Assembly (NCBI RefSeq): GCF_001685025.1
Contig: NZ_MAYU01000021.1
Span: forward strand, 1 to 64,000
Reading direction: 5' to 3'
Source of the DNA: Bacillus sp. FJAT-27225
Lineage (GTDB): Bacteria > Bacillota > Bacilli > Bacillales > Cytobacillaceae
Length of the DNA: 64,000 bases
Within the stretch, counting starts at the first letter, position 1, and each line of letters opens with the position of its first letter. Under the pieces are notes generated by a model. The model had not been told where the DNA came from and searched no databases. It saw only the letters and a program-made list of their open reading frames with translations. Below, in pieces: positions 54,810 to 64,000 of the stretch. Both the position numbers and the translations under genes were made by a program.

Positions 54810-56069
54810 TTATAAAAAGAATCTTTGGATGTCATTCCAGGTTACTACAAGCATTAAAAGCATCAAAAGTGCGAACCCGATGAAATGCACCATTCCCTCT
54901 TTTTGTCTGTCCACCGGCTTCCCTCTTACCGCCTCAATTGCGAAGAACAAAAGCCGTCCGCCATCAAGCGCAGGAAGAGGCAATAAGTTCATTATACCCA
55001 GGTTGATACTGAGGATGGCAGCCCACCTCATTAGGTTGTAAATACCGGTTTGGGCAACGGTATCGGTTGATTTGTAGATACCTACCGGACCGCTTAAAGC
55101 ATCAATAGAAAATTGTCCGGTGACAAGCTTGCCAAGCATGATGAAGATTTCCTTGGTCCAGGTAACTGTCTGTTCAAAACCATAGGTCAGCGCCTTTAGC
55201 GGAGATTTTTCAACAGGGCTGTATACCCCAATCAGGCCGAATTTTTCTCCCTCGACTTCCTGGGCCTTTGGAATAACCGTAATTTCCTGTTCTTTTCCAT
55301 CACGTTCAATGACAAACTGAAGTTCCTTTTCGGGATTTTTCCGAACAACTTCAACAACATCCGTCCATTCAGAAACCTCCGAACCGGAAATTGAATGAAC
55401 AATGTCCCCCTTCTTAAGCCCTGCTTCTATCGCAGCACCATCTGGAGTGATATCGCCGAGCTTTGGCTCATTGGATGGAACACCCTGCAGGAAGCCCAGC
55501 AATAAAAATACAATAAAAGCAAGGATGAAATTCATCATTGGACCCGCGAAAATCGCCATTGCCCTTTGGCCGAGTGTTTTTGAGTTGAATTGGCGATTAT
55601 ACGGGGCTATTTGGTTTTCGACCTCATTTTCAACCGTTACCGCTTCTTCATGAACAAGGAATGTCTTGAGGGTTTCTTCCTCGTCATCGGGATAACCTTT
55701 TATTACAAGTGTCCGTTCAAGGTCAGCATGTTCCACTTCAATGATCCGGGCATTTGGATATTTATCTTTATTATTTAAAATAATTTTATTTACCTTGCCG
55801 TCCTGGCCTGTCAGGAGGCCAATCCGATAGCCGGGCTTGATTTCGACCGTTTCTGGATCTTCTCCAGCCATACGGACAAACCCGCCGATAGGCAAAAGGC
55901 GGATAGTGTAGACCGTTTCACCTTTTTTATGCGTAAAAACCTTTGGGCCCATTCCGATAGCAAACTCACGGCAAAGAATTCCGGCCCTTTTTGCAAAAAC
56001 AAAATGCCCTAATTCGTGGAAGAAGACAAGCGCCCCGAATATGACGATAAAGGCAATGACTGTAGTCAA
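54810..56069 (-). CDS. rseP: Site-2 zinc protease RseP/RasP
   Basis: Intramembrane metalloprotease that cleaves anti-sigma factors and FtsL in Bacillus. 419 residues from TTG 56069, which has an AAAGGTGG SD 8 nt upstream and gives MTTVIAFIVIFGALVFFHELGHF, matching B. subtilis RasP. A further in-frame TTG at 56102 lacks an SD. The zinc motif is HELGH near residue 18; a PDZ domain lies near 185-270; NLLPLPALDGGRL completes the active site. It lies between dxr and proS as usual. Confidence 0.95.
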   Translation of the reverse strand: MTTVIAFIVIFGALVFFHELGHFVFAKRAGILCREFAIGMGPKVFTHKKGETVYTIRLLPIGGFVRMAGEDPETVEIKPGYRIGLLTGQDGKVNKIILNNKDKYPNARIIEVEHADLERTLVIKGYPDDEEETLKTFLVHEEAVTVENEVENQIAPYNRQFNSKTLGQRAMAIFAGPMMNFILAFIVFLLLGFLQGVPSNEPKLGDITPDGAAIEAGLKKGDIVHSISGSEVSEWTDVVEVVRKNPEKELQFVIERDGKEQEITVIPKAQEVEGEKFGLIGVYSPVEKSPLKALTYGFEQTVTWTKEIFIMLGKLVTGQFSIDALSGPVGIYKSTDTVAQTGIYNLMRWAAILSINLGIMNLLPLPALDGGRLLFFAIEAVRGKPVDRQKEGMVHFIGFALLMLLMLVVTWNDIQRFFL

Positions 56070-56143
56070 ATAAAAAACCACCTTTTTAAAAAAGATACGC
56101 AAGTCAAGAGGATGAGACCTTTAAAACTCACGAAAATTTTGGT

Positions 56144-57292
56144 TTAAGAATCAAGCAGTGACCTTACGAAATCCCTTGCCTGGGCATCAATGCCGAGGAT
56201 GGTTTCAAGGTCAGGATCTGCCTGAATCTCATGCGCTTCCAGGGCTTTCTCAATCAATGTTTCAATTTCAAGGAATTGAATCCTCCCTGCCAAGAAAGCA
56301 GCCACAGCCTCTTCATTGGCAGCATTAAGGACAGTTGGCGCAGTGCCTCCAGCTTTTCCCGCATCGTATGCAAATTGCATGCAACGGTATCGCTTAAAAT
56401 CCATTTCCTGAAAATGCAGCTTTCCGACTTCAGCCAGGTTAAGGCGCTTCGAGCTCGGAAGTGGAAGCCTGTCAGGGTAGGAAAGAGCAAATTGGATGGG
56501 GACCCTCATGTCGGGGCTTCCAAGCTGTGCAATAATACTGGAATCATGGAACTCAACCATCGAATGAATAATGCTTTCACGATGGAGAAGAACATCAATC
56601 TGCTTATATGGCAGCGAGAAAAGCCAGTGTGCTTCTATGACCTCCAGCCCTTTATTCATCATTGTTGCCGAATCAATTGTAATTTTTGCACCCATTGACC
56701 AATTTGGATGATTTAGTGCATCTTCCACGGTGACATTTTCAAGCTCATCCCTGGTACGGTCACGGAAACTTCCCCCAGATGCAGTAATAATCAGCCTGTC
56801 GATATTCTTTTCATTTTCCCCCTGCAGAGCCTGGAAAATAGCCGAATGCTCGCTATCCACCGGCAGGAGGGAAACTCCATTTCTCTTGGCAGCCGAAATT
56901 ACCAGATGTCCGGCTGTAACAAGGGTTTCCTTATTAGCCAGTGCGATCGTTTTACCCATCTCGATTGCCTCTAGAGTCGGCTTTAACCCGACGCTTCCTA
57001 CTACTGCATTCACAAGAATGTCAGAGCGGCCGTCGCTGGCAACCATGCCTAGGCCATCTGATCCCCAATAAAACTTAATACCGGGAAATTCAGCCTGCAG
57101 GCGCTCTGAGTCAGTCTTATTCTGTACTGAAACTAGAGAAGGTTTAAATTCTGTTATGATTTTCCTCGCAAGTTCAATATTCCTTCCAGCTGAAAAAGAA
57201 GTCAGCTTAAAGGATTCACTATGTTCCTTGATTATATCCAAAGTCTGGATGCCTATAGAACCTGTAGCACCCAGAATGCTTATATTTTTCAT
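56144..57292 (-). CDS. dxr: 1-deoxy-D-xylulose-5-phosphate reductoisomerase
   Basis: Second enzyme of the MEP isoprenoid pathway. 382 residues, with NADPH motif [16 protein letters not shown] at the start, catalytic loop [12 protein letters not shown] mid-protein and [18 protein letters not shown]. It supplies isoprenyl precursors for the neighbouring UppS. SD TAGGAG. Confidence 0.97.
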   Translation of the reverse strand: MKNISILGATGSIGIQTLDIIKEHSESFKLTSFSAGRNIELARKIITEFKPSLVSVQNKTDSERLQAEFPGIKFYWGSDGLGMVASDGRSDILVNAVVGSVGLKPTLEAIEMGKTIALANKETLVTAGHLVISAAKRNGVSLLPVDSEHSAIFQALQGENEKNIDRLIITASGGSFRDRTRDELENVTVEDALNHPNWSMGAKITIDSATMMNKGLEVIEAHWLFSLPYKQIDVLLHRESIIHSMVEFHDSSIIAQLGSPDMRVPIQFALSYPDRLPLPSSKRLNLAEVGKLHFQEMDFKRYRCMQFAYDAGKAGGTAPTVLNAANEEAVAAFLAGRIQFLEIETLIEKALEAHEIQADPDLETILGIDAQARDFVRSLLDS

Positions 57293-57429
57293 ACGTACAA
57301 CTCCTAAAAGGCAGAAGCGCCACTTCGCTCTATCGCATTTGTATTAAGTTCATCTATTAAATAAACGGGCTTAAACGCTTCTAATACCAATTATAAAACT
57401 ATATTTACTTCCAAATAAAAATAGGCCGG

Positions 57430-58251
57430 CTACAAAAGCTGAAATAAGTGAATCAGCGGCCATACGAACAATAAACTATCGAACCTGTCAAGGATCCCTC
57501 CATGGCCCGGAAGAATCGATCCTGAGTCCTTGACACCGTAATTCCGCTTAAACGCTGATTCGGCAAGGTCCCCAAGTTGTCCGAAAACGGAAAGAAGTGC
57601 GGTAATTACAAGCAATTTTATCACAGAACCCTCACCAATATCACTAAACACAACAAATAAAACTGCGACAGCGAGCGCACAAACGACTCCCCCGATTGAG
57701 CCCTCCACTGTCTTGTTCGGACTGATTTCAGGCCAGAGCTTTCTCTTGCCCATCGCTTTGCCGATAAAATAGGCGCCTGAATCGGTAGCCCACATAATGA
57801 ACAATGAATAGAAAACCCAAACGAGTCCGCCGAGATCCCTTGTTTCCATAAAAAAATAAAAACCCGCCCCTACATAGATAACCGCCATCGCCATAAATGA
57901 CGCATCATCAAATGTAAAGCGGTTTTTGGACGCAACAGTATAAGCCAGGATCAGGAGGACACCCAAAATAGCAATTTCCTGTTTTCCCATGTTCAAAAAG
58001 TCCAGAATTTGATCAAACCGGCCCGGCAAAAGCAGAACCCATAAAACGAATAAGGATAGTATCCCCGGAAAGGAAACAAGATTTATTTTTTTCATTTTGG
58101 CCAGCTCATATAGCCCGATGCTAGCCAGCAGGTATACCAATATGGTTAACGGCAGACCACCGATAATAACAATTGGCAAGAATAGCCCCGCAGCTATGAC
58201 TGCTGTTATAATCCTTTGCTTCATGAAATATGCAGGCAGGCGCCACCCCAT
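57430..58251 (-). CDS. cdsA: Phosphatidate cytidylyltransferase
   Basis: Makes CDP-diacylglycerol from phosphatidic acid, feeding PgsA. Integral membrane protein with about seven hydrophobic segments. The C-terminal signature AFKRNYGVKDSGSILPGHGGILDRFDS is intact (shown in two parts: KRNYGVKDSG and LPGHGGILDRFDS). The start is uncertain: ATG 58251 has no clear SD; ATG 58224 (MKQRIITAVIAAG) matches relatives but also lacks a good SD. It lies between uppS and dxr. Confidence 0.93.
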   Translation of the reverse strand: MGWRLPAYFMKQRIITAVIAAGLFLPIVIIGGLPLTILVYLLASIGLYELAKMKKINLVSFPGILSLFVLWVLLLPGRFDQILDFLNMGKQEIAILGVLLILAYTVASKNRFTFDDASFMAMAVIYVGAGFYFFMETRDLGGLVWVFYSLFIMWATDSGAYFIGKAMGKRKLWPEISPNKTVEGSIGGVVCALAVAVLFVVFSDIGEGSVIKLLVITALLSVFGQLGDLAESAFKRNYGVKDSGSILPGHGGILDRFDSLLFVWPLIHLFQLL

Positions 58252-58346
58252 TCTGGATTATTTACCAAACAGGTGGAGGTACTGCCTTTCCTCCTTTAGA
58301 GATAAAATAGGTTTTAATAAAATGTTTTTCTAAAAACAATTCCCGA

Positions 58347-59135
58347 TTATTTCTGACCATTAATTCCGCCGAATCTTCTTTGTCGGCTTTGGAATGCTTC
58401 AATAGCATCTAGGAATTGCTCCTCCCCGAAATCTGGCCAAAGGACATCCGTAAACCAAAATTCGGTATAAGCCAACTGCCAAAGCATAAAATTACTTAGC
58501 CGGATCTCCCCGCTTGTCCTAATGAGCAAATCTGGATCATCAAAATCCGAGGTCATTAAATAGGAAGAGAAAACCTCTTCGTTTAGACCGTTTTCACTCA
58601 TTATACCACTCTGACAGTCTTTTATGACCTGCTTGACTGCATCAAGGATCTCAGCCCGGCTTCCATAGTTAAGAGCAAAGTTCAGAATGATGCCAGTATT
58701 ATCTTTCGTATCGTCTATCGCTTTGTCAATGGCCCTCAAGGTGTGAGAAGGCAAACCCTCTCTAGTTCCTATCATTTTAACACGAACATTATGTTCAATG
58801 AGTTCGGGGAGAAATGTACCGAGGAACTCTTCAGGCAGCTGCATGAGGTAATCAACCTCTTTTTTGGGCCTTTTCCAATTTTCAGTAGAAAAAGCATAAA
58901 GCGTTAATGCTCCAATATTAAGCTCATTCGCCAATCGGGTTATTTTTCTTACAACCTTCATTCCTTCATGATGCCCTGCAACTCGGGGCATCGCCCTCTT
59001 TTTTGCCCAGCGCCCATTCCCATCCATGATGATCGCTACATGGGATGGAACCCCACTTTTTTTTACATGGTCAATCCGGTCTCGGAGAGAGGAAGGCGCA
59101 TTCGTTGATTTCCAAAGTTTGATTTTATTTAGCAT
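58347..59135 (-). CDS. uppS: Isoprenyl transferase (undecaprenyl diphosphate synthase)
   Basis: Cis-prenyltransferase making the C55 lipid carrier for wall synthesis. 262 residues. The signature HVAIIMDGNGRWAKKR near 32-47 carries the catalytic Asp, and the C-terminal LLIRTSGEIRLSNFMLWQ binds diphosphate. A GGAGGAG SD precedes the ATG. It starts the uppS-cdsA-dxr-rseP run after a 515-bp gap. Confidence 0.97.
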   Translation of the reverse strand: MLNKIKLWKSTNAPSSLRDRIDHVKKSGVPSHVAIIMDGNGRWAKKRAMPRVAGHHEGMKVVRKITRLANELNIGALTLYAFSTENWKRPKKEVDYLMQLPEEFLGTFLPELIEHNVRVKMIGTREGLPSHTLRAIDKAIDDTKDNTGIILNFALNYGSRAEILDAVKQVIKDCQSGIMSENGLNEEVFSSYLMTSDFDDPDLLIRTSGEIRLSNFMLWQLAYTEFWFTDVLWPDFGEEQFLDAIEAFQSRQRRFGGINGQK

Positions 59136-59618
59136 AATTTGCTCCTCCAGTTCAATGGTTCTTCCCTCCGATAAAGGGAACAGCGATTATTTTATCAGAT
59201 TTCATCTATGTAAGGTATTGCTTAACTGTATTCCAATCGCACTTTATGTAGCAGGATCTTTTTCACATAGAAGGGGGCTAAGCAAGCCTTTAACAGCCTT
59301 GGCCAGGAACGAGCAGTTGTATTCCCTTTTATGTATATTTTGAGCATGCTTCTATCATACCAAAAACGCATCAAGATATCCCGTATTAAAAAACAGAAGA
59401 TATATTCTGTTTTAATAAATTGGTGAACAAAAGCGCTTGCACCTTCGTGACATGCAAAATTCGACTGTCTTTGCGATGGTTATTCTCAGAAGCTCCCCTT
59501 GTGCTATCGCTCTTTCTTCGTTCAAAGCCCGAAGCTTTCCTTATGTAGCTCGAAGTAAACATTTTCATAAAAATCTATACATGTCTTGAAAAGTTTATAG
59601 TTTCTTATAATGAAAGCG
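59136..59618. other. Intergenic stretch between uppS and frr, with an ORF-like repeat candidate
   Basis: About 480 bp. A minus-strand frame at 59386-59568 would encode a basic, polar 60-residue peptide (GFERRKSDSTRG, NNHRKDSRILH) but has no SD and no recognisable domain. It looks like translated repeat DNA. The uppS promoter should lie in 59136-59350. Confidence 0.45.
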
Positions 59619-59642
59619 AAAAAACCCCTGTGAGGGGTTTTC
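59619..59642 (-). terminator. Intrinsic terminator of pyrH-frr
   Basis: Stem AAAACCCCT/AGGGGTTTT with a 3-nt loop and six T on the minus strand. Confidence 0.92.
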
Positions 59643-59650
59643 CCAGGAAG

Positions 59651-60208
59651 CTATACTTCCATGATTTCCTTTTCCTTGTCCTTGGTGATTTGATCGATTT
59701 TGCTTATATGATCATCTGTCAGTTTTTGAATATCATCTGCATAACCGCGTAATGCATCCTCAGTGATATCGCCATTCTTTTCAAGCTTCTTCAAATCATC
59801 GTTGGCGTCACGGCGGATATTTCTGACAGCAACCTTGGCATCTTCAGACTCTTTTTTTACAACCTTAACGAGTTCTTTCCTGCGTTCCTCGGTCAGTTGT
59901 GGAATGGCAATCCGGATCAATGAACCATCATTGGTCGGATTTAGGCCGAGATCTGATTTAAGTATTGCTTTCTCAATATCACCTAAAATCGTTTTGTCGT
60001 ACGGCTGGATTACAAGGAGCCTTGCTTCAGGAGTGCTGATTCCTGCAAGCTGATTTACCGGTGTTGGAGCTCCGTAATAATCAACAGTGATTCTATCCAG
60101 CAAAGATGCGCTCGCACGGCCAGCCCTGATACTGGCAAGTTCACGTGTATAAGCCTGGATAGCCTTTGTCATTTTTTCCTTTGCATTGCTAAGAACTTGT
60201 TTCGGCAT
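59651..60208 (-). CDS. frr: Ribosome recycling factor
   Basis: Splits post-termination ribosomes together with EF-G. 185 residues, standard length, with [19 protein letters not shown] near 27-45 and the long three-helix bundle C terminus. It lies 2 bp after pyrH, so the two are translated together. Confidence 0.98.
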   Translation of the reverse strand: MPKQVLSNAKEKMTKAIQAYTRELASIRAGRASASLLDRITVDYYGAPTPVNQLAGISTPEARLLVIQPYDKTILGDIEKAILKSDLGLNPTNDGSLIRIAIPQLTEERRKELVKVVKKESEDAKVAVRNIRRDANDDLKKLEKNGDITEDALRGYADDIQKLTDDHISKIDQITKDKEKEIMEV

Positions 60209-60210
60209 GA

Positions 60211-60933
60211 TTATTTCCCCCTAACGATTGTTCCAATTTTTTCACCCATAACGGCACGCTTGATATTGCCTTTTTCCATAATCGAAAAAACAATTAATGG
60301 AATGTTATTATCCATGCATAAAGAAGAGGCTGTTGAGTCCATTACAGCAAGTCCTTCTTTAATTACATCAAGATAAGTCAACTGCTCATACTTTGTTGCA
60401 TTCTGGTCAACTCTAGGATCAGCTGAATAAACTCCATCAACATTATTCTTCGCCATCAGAATGACATCTGCTTCTATCTCTGCTGCACGAAGGGCCGCAG
60501 TAGTATCTGTTGAAAAATATGGATTCCCTGTACCAGCAGCAAAAATGACAACCCGGGTTTTCTCCAAGTGGCGGATCGCACGGCGGCGGATGTAAGGCTC
60601 TGCTACCTGGCGCATTTCAATCGATGTTTGGACACGGGTTTCAATGCCCTGCTGCTCAAGGCTATCCTGGAGGGCAAGTGAATTCATGACCGTCGCAAGC
60701 ATTCCCATATAATCTGCGGTAGCTCGGTCCATACCCATTTCCTCACCGATTTTCCCTCTCCAGATGTTTCCTCCGCCAACTACAACAGCAACCTCCACAT
60801 CAAGCTCTGCTACCTCTTTAACCTGTTCAGCTATGGATTTAATAACAGCAGGGTTAATTCCAAATCCCGCCTCACCAGCAAGGGCTTCTCCACTCAATTT
60901 CAAAACGACACGCTTATATTTGGGATTACTCAT
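60211..60933 (-). CDS. pyrH: Uridylate kinase
   Basis: Phosphorylates UMP to UDP in pyrimidine biosynthesis; amino-acid-kinase fold, hexameric and GTP-activated in relatives. 240 residues, opening [15 protein letters not shown], with [12 protein letters not shown] near 50 and [18 protein letters not shown] near 130. It lies between tsf (terminator-separated) and frr. Confidence 0.98.
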   Translation of the reverse strand: MSNPKYKRVVLKLSGEALAGEAGFGINPAVIKSIAEQVKEVAELDVEVAVVVGGGNIWRGKIGEEMGMDRATADYMGMLATVMNSLALQDSLEQQGIETRVQTSIEMRQVAEPYIRRRAIRHLEKTRVVIFAAGTGNPYFSTDTTAALRAAEIEADVILMAKNNVDGVYSADPRVDQNATKYEQLTYLDVIKEGLAVMDSTASSLCMDNNIPLIVFSIMEKGNIKRAVMGEKIGTIVRGK

Positions 60934-61020
60934 AAAAACCTCCTATGTAGGAATGCAGCCAACCAATCTTTTTATACTGGCTCTAACAGGCCATCATTCA
61001 TGATGGTACATTTTCTCTTC

Positions 61021-61052
61021 AAAAATAGGGAACACTGTGTGTTCCCTATTTT
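61021..61052 (-). terminator. Intrinsic terminator of tsf
   Basis: Perfect 13-bp stem AAAATAGGGAACA/TGTTCCCTATTTT with T-run on the minus strand. Confidence 0.93.
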
Positions 61053-61116
61053 CCTGAGCAAAATAAATACTCCGTCCAATCCGCAGTTTCGCCGGCTGGG
61101 CTCGTATCAAGGTTGC

Positions 61117-62001
61117 TTATTTTTTATTAACTTGGCTCATGACTTCTTCAGCGAAATTATCCTCACGCTTTTCGATGCCTTCGCCTACTTCGTAACGTAC
61201 GAATTCACGGACAGTGGCACCCTTGGACTCTGCAAATTGGCGAACCTTTTGATCCGGGTTTTTAACAAAAGTCTGATCTAGGAGGCAAACATCCTCGAAG
61301 TATTTGCCAAGGCGGCCTTCAACCATCTTTGCAACAATGTTCTCAGGCTTTCCTTCGTTAAGAGCCTGCTGAGTGAGAACTTCACGCTCACGCTGAACTT
61401 CCTCTTCGGAAACCTGGTCACGGGAAACATATTTAGGGTTTAGAGCAGCAATGTGCATAGACACGTCTTTTGCAGCAGATTCATCTGTTGTGCCTTCCAA
61501 TACGGAAAGAACAGAGATGCGTCCACCCATGTGGAGATATGCACCAAAAGCGTCTGCATCAGTTTTTGTAACAATCTGGAAACGGCGAAGGGATAGTTTT
61601 TCACCAATTTTCGCAATAGAAGCATTAATGTATTCCTCTACAGATGTACCGTTGTCCATTTTTTGGCCAACAGCCTCTTCAACAGATGCAGGCTTGTTCT
61701 TGAGGATATGAGCAGCGAGCTCTTCTACAAGGCCTTGGAATGCTACGTTCTTGGCAACGAAGTCTGTTTCAGAGTTCACTTCAAGAATGACAGCCTCGTT
61801 TCCTTCAACCTTAATGGAAGTTAGGCCTTCTGCCGCAATACGGTCGCCTTTCTTCGCGGCTTTAGCAATACCCTTTTCACGAAGATAGTCAATCGCCTTT
61901 TCCATGTCACCGCCAGTTTCTGTCAGTGCTTTTTTGCAGTCCATCATGCCTGCACCAGTTTTTTCACGCAATTCTTTAACCATTTGAGCTGTTACTGCCA
62001 T
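61117..62001 (-). CDS. tsf: Elongation factor Ts
   Basis: Guanine-nucleotide exchange factor for EF-Tu. 294 residues. The N-terminal UBA-like module has [18 protein letters not shown]; the TDFVAKN motif of the EF-Tu-contacting region follows near 81. AAAGGAGG SD. It is separated from rpsB by a terminator and a repeat-containing 492-bp gap, so it probably has its own promoter in part. Confidence 0.98.
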   Translation of the reverse strand: MAVTAQMVKELREKTGAGMMDCKKALTETGGDMEKAIDYLREKGIAKAAKKGDRIAAEGLTSIKVEGNEAVILEVNSETDFVAKNVAFQGLVEELAAHILKNKPASVEEAVGQKMDNGTSVEEYINASIAKIGEKLSLRRFQIVTKTDADAFGAYLHMGGRISVLSVLEGTTDESAAKDVSMHIAALNPKYVSRDQVSEEEVQREREVLTQQALNEGKPENIVAKMVEGRLGKYFEDVCLLDQTFVKNPDQKVRQFAESKGATVREFVRYEVGEGIEKREDNFAEEVMSQVNKK

Positions 62002-62145
62002 TGGTTTTTTCCTCCTTTAATCTATGTACACAAAATTTCATTCTAATTCTGCGGTTCATACAGTTTTCTACTGTATTATCATAGCCAGACTGAGACATTG
62101 TAAACCTTTTTGGGTTACAATATGTGGATATTTATCCTCCATCAA
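62002..62145. other. tsf upstream region
   Basis: AT-rich stretch expected to hold the tsf promoter and leader; no clear -35/-10 pair chosen. Confidence 0.4.
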
Positions 62146-62430
62146 TAACCGGCTACTTGCGCTTTCACCTATCTAGCTCCAGTAGCCAGCGTCTAGTGTC
62201 CTTCGGTCCCCTCACTACGATAAGTCAACATTGAATCGCTTCCGCTCTTCGTGTTTCCTTTATCTCATGTCGAGGCCCTCCAGGCCTAATATGCTCCTGC
62301 GCCATAGCTTTTCGAAGAAGCGACTGTTCAGCTCGTCGCAAAGCGCATGATGCAAATTCTAAGACGTTTCTCATGCAGATATTTCTCCGTAGTAGCTTCG
62401 CCGCTAACCGGCTACTTACGCTTTTACTTT
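62146..62430. repeat. Interspersed repeat bounded by 23-bp direct repeats
   Basis: TAACCGGCTACTTGCGCTTT (62146-62165, continuing to 62168) recurs at 62407-62429 with two changes over 23 bp. Between them are GAATCGCTTCCGCTCTTCG and TTTCCTTTATCTCATGTCGA, text that I recognise from intergenic repeats of other Bacillus. There is no gene. It sits in the rpsB-tsf gap, where such an insertion is unusual. Confidence 0.65.
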
Positions 62431-62432
62431 AA

Positions 62433-62473
62433 AAAAAGGTGATAAAGGGTGTTCCCTCTTATCACCTTTTTAT
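62433..62473 (-). terminator. Intrinsic terminator of rpsB
   Basis: Stem AAAGGTGATAA/TTATCACCTTT with a 12-nt loop and seven T on the minus strand. Confidence 0.9.
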
Positions 62474-62493
62474 TTAATCATGGATGTTTAAGC

Positions 62494-63316
<823 letters not shown>

Positions 63317-63322
63317 TGTATC

Positions 63323-63351
63323 AATATAGCATAATCATTTTATACAATCAA
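63323..63351 (-). promoter_or_regulatory. Sigma-A promoter of rpsB
   Basis: TTGATT at 63351-63346 and TATATT at 63328-63323, 17-bp spacer, with an upstream TGC giving an extended -10, minus strand. Confidence 0.75.
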
Positions 63352-63413
63352 GAAATAACTTAGAAAAAGAGAAAATGAATAATGATTAATCCTATATAGG
63401 TAAAATCCTTTAT

Positions 63414-63539
63414 GATTTCCACTCCAGGCGCTTCGCTTTCCGTGGGCGGTCCGGGAGCCTCCTCGGCGCTTTTAGCGCCTCCGGGGTCTCCCCCTGTCCC
63501 TTTCCTCCCACAGGAGTCTTCGCGCCTTCCGCTTCAATC
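63414..63539. repeat. GC-rich interspersed repeat between codY and rpsB
   Basis: About 126 bp, much more GC-rich than its surroundings, starting GATTTCCACTCCAGGCGCTT and ending CGCGCCTTCCGCTTCAATC. The two ends are imperfect inverted repeats (CCAGGCGC / GCGCCTTCC). The centre includes GGCGCTTTTAGCGCC, a perfect small palindrome. I recognise this text as a repeat common in Bacillaceae genomes, from memory. No gene. Confidence 0.75.
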
Positions 63540-63588
63540 CGACTATTTTTTCTTTTCTACAACTTATTTTTTATTAAATATACAGAAT

Positions 63589-63618
63589 AAAAAACCTGTC
63601 CGCCACCCGGCAGACAGG
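63589..63618 (-). terminator. Intrinsic terminator of codY
   Basis: CCTGTCtGC/GCgGACAGG stem followed by TTTTTT on the minus strand. Confidence 0.88.
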
Positions 63619-63632
63619 CATAAATTGTTCGA

Positions 63633-64000
63633 TTAGTTAGAGCGAAGTTTATCCAATTCAACAAGGAATTTGTCGTTTAGAACCTTAATGTAAGTTCCTT
63701 TCATTCCAAGTGAGCGGGATTCAATAACTCCGGCACTCTCAAGCTTCCTCAATGCGTTAACAATGACAGAGCGTGTGATTCCAACACGGTCAGCAATTTT
63801 AGAAGCGACAAGAAGGCCTTCATTACCGTTTAACTCTTCAAAAATATGCTCAATCGCTTCTAGCTCACTGTAGGATAGAGAGCTGATTGCCATCTGGACA
63901 ACCGCCTTGCTCCGGGCTTCCTCTTCGATTTCTTCTGTTTTTTCACGAAGGATTTCCATACCGACAACGGTAGCACCATACTCTGCGAGGATTAGGTCAT
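63633..64000 (-). CDS. codY: GTP-sensing global regulator CodY (C-terminal part)
   Basis: Partial: the reading frame stays open to the right edge of the window ([17 protein letters not shown] before the internal Met). About 122 residues of the roughly 259-residue protein are here: the linker helix and the C-terminal winged-helix domain [21 protein letters not shown], which binds CodY boxes. CodY represses nitrogen- and stationary-phase genes when branched-chain amino acids and GTP are high. The N-terminal GAF domain is outside the window. Confidence 0.97.
   Translation of the reverse strand, partial: DLILAEYGATVVGMEILREKTEEIEEEARSKAVVQMAISSLSYSELEAIEHIFEELNGNEGLLVASKIADRVGITRSVIVNALRKLESAGVIESRSLGMKGTYIKVLNDKFLVELDKLRSN

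Overview
The window is a stretch of core chromosome from an endospore-forming Bacillaceae bacterium. All 55 genes I can support lie on the minus strand. Gene content and order follow the Bacillus subtilis codY-rpsB ... nusA-infB ... dpaA ... spoIIIE ... recA-rny-ymdB-spoVS region almost gene for gene. The sporulation genes spoVS, dpaA, dpaB, ymxH and spoIIIE place it among spore formers. I cannot name the species. Differences from B. subtilis suggest a lineage nearer the Bacillus/Mesobacillus/Cytobacillus type: there is no flagellar/chemotaxis cluster between codY and rpsB, a nucleoside-type ABC transporter sits beside ymfC, and a korAB pair lies next to a dipeptidase.

Layout in transcription order (right to left). 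codY (cut by the right edge), rpsB, tsf, pyrH and frr come first. Then come the envelope genes uppS-cdsA-dxr-rseP with proS and polC. The rimP-nusA-rnpM-ylxQ-infB-ylxP-rbfA-truB-ribF block for translation and transcription follows, then rpsO and pnp. Next are ylxY, mlpA, ymxH, the dipicolinate synthase pair dpaA-dpaB, and asd-dapG-dapA, which supply the diaminopimelate and dipicolinate branch. Then rnjB, tepA-ylzJ, spoIIIE and ymfC, a BMP-family nucleoside ABC transporter, the ymfF-ymfH proteases, ymfI, ymfJ, ymfK, rodZ-pgsA-cinA and recA. The last genes are rny, ymdB, spoVS, an M19 dipeptidase and korA-korB. The left edge carries tandem sigma-A promoters and a boxA-type leader that almost certainly belong to an rRNA operon whose 16S gene starts just outside the window.

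Regulation visible in the sequence includes many strong intrinsic terminators, a LexA box at recA, a perfect palindromic operator at ymfC, a cre-like site before korA, candidate sporulation promoters (sigma-H for spoVS, sigma-K for dpaAB), and an rpsB leader. Several genes start at TTG or GTG; where the first available start is implausible I moved it to the one with a Shine-Dalgarno (SD) sequence.

The non-core material is intergenic repeat DNA. There is a pair of inverted, highly structured elements of about 250 bp flanking ymfK-ymfF, a four-copy 51-bp tandem repeat between truB and rbfA, a GC-rich interspersed repeat between codY and rpsB, a repeat bounded by 23-bp direct repeats inside the rpsB-tsf gap, and degenerate 53-bp repeats between polC and proS. 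These, not the genes, are the least explained part of the window. I see no CRISPR array, prophage, transposase or tRNA gene.
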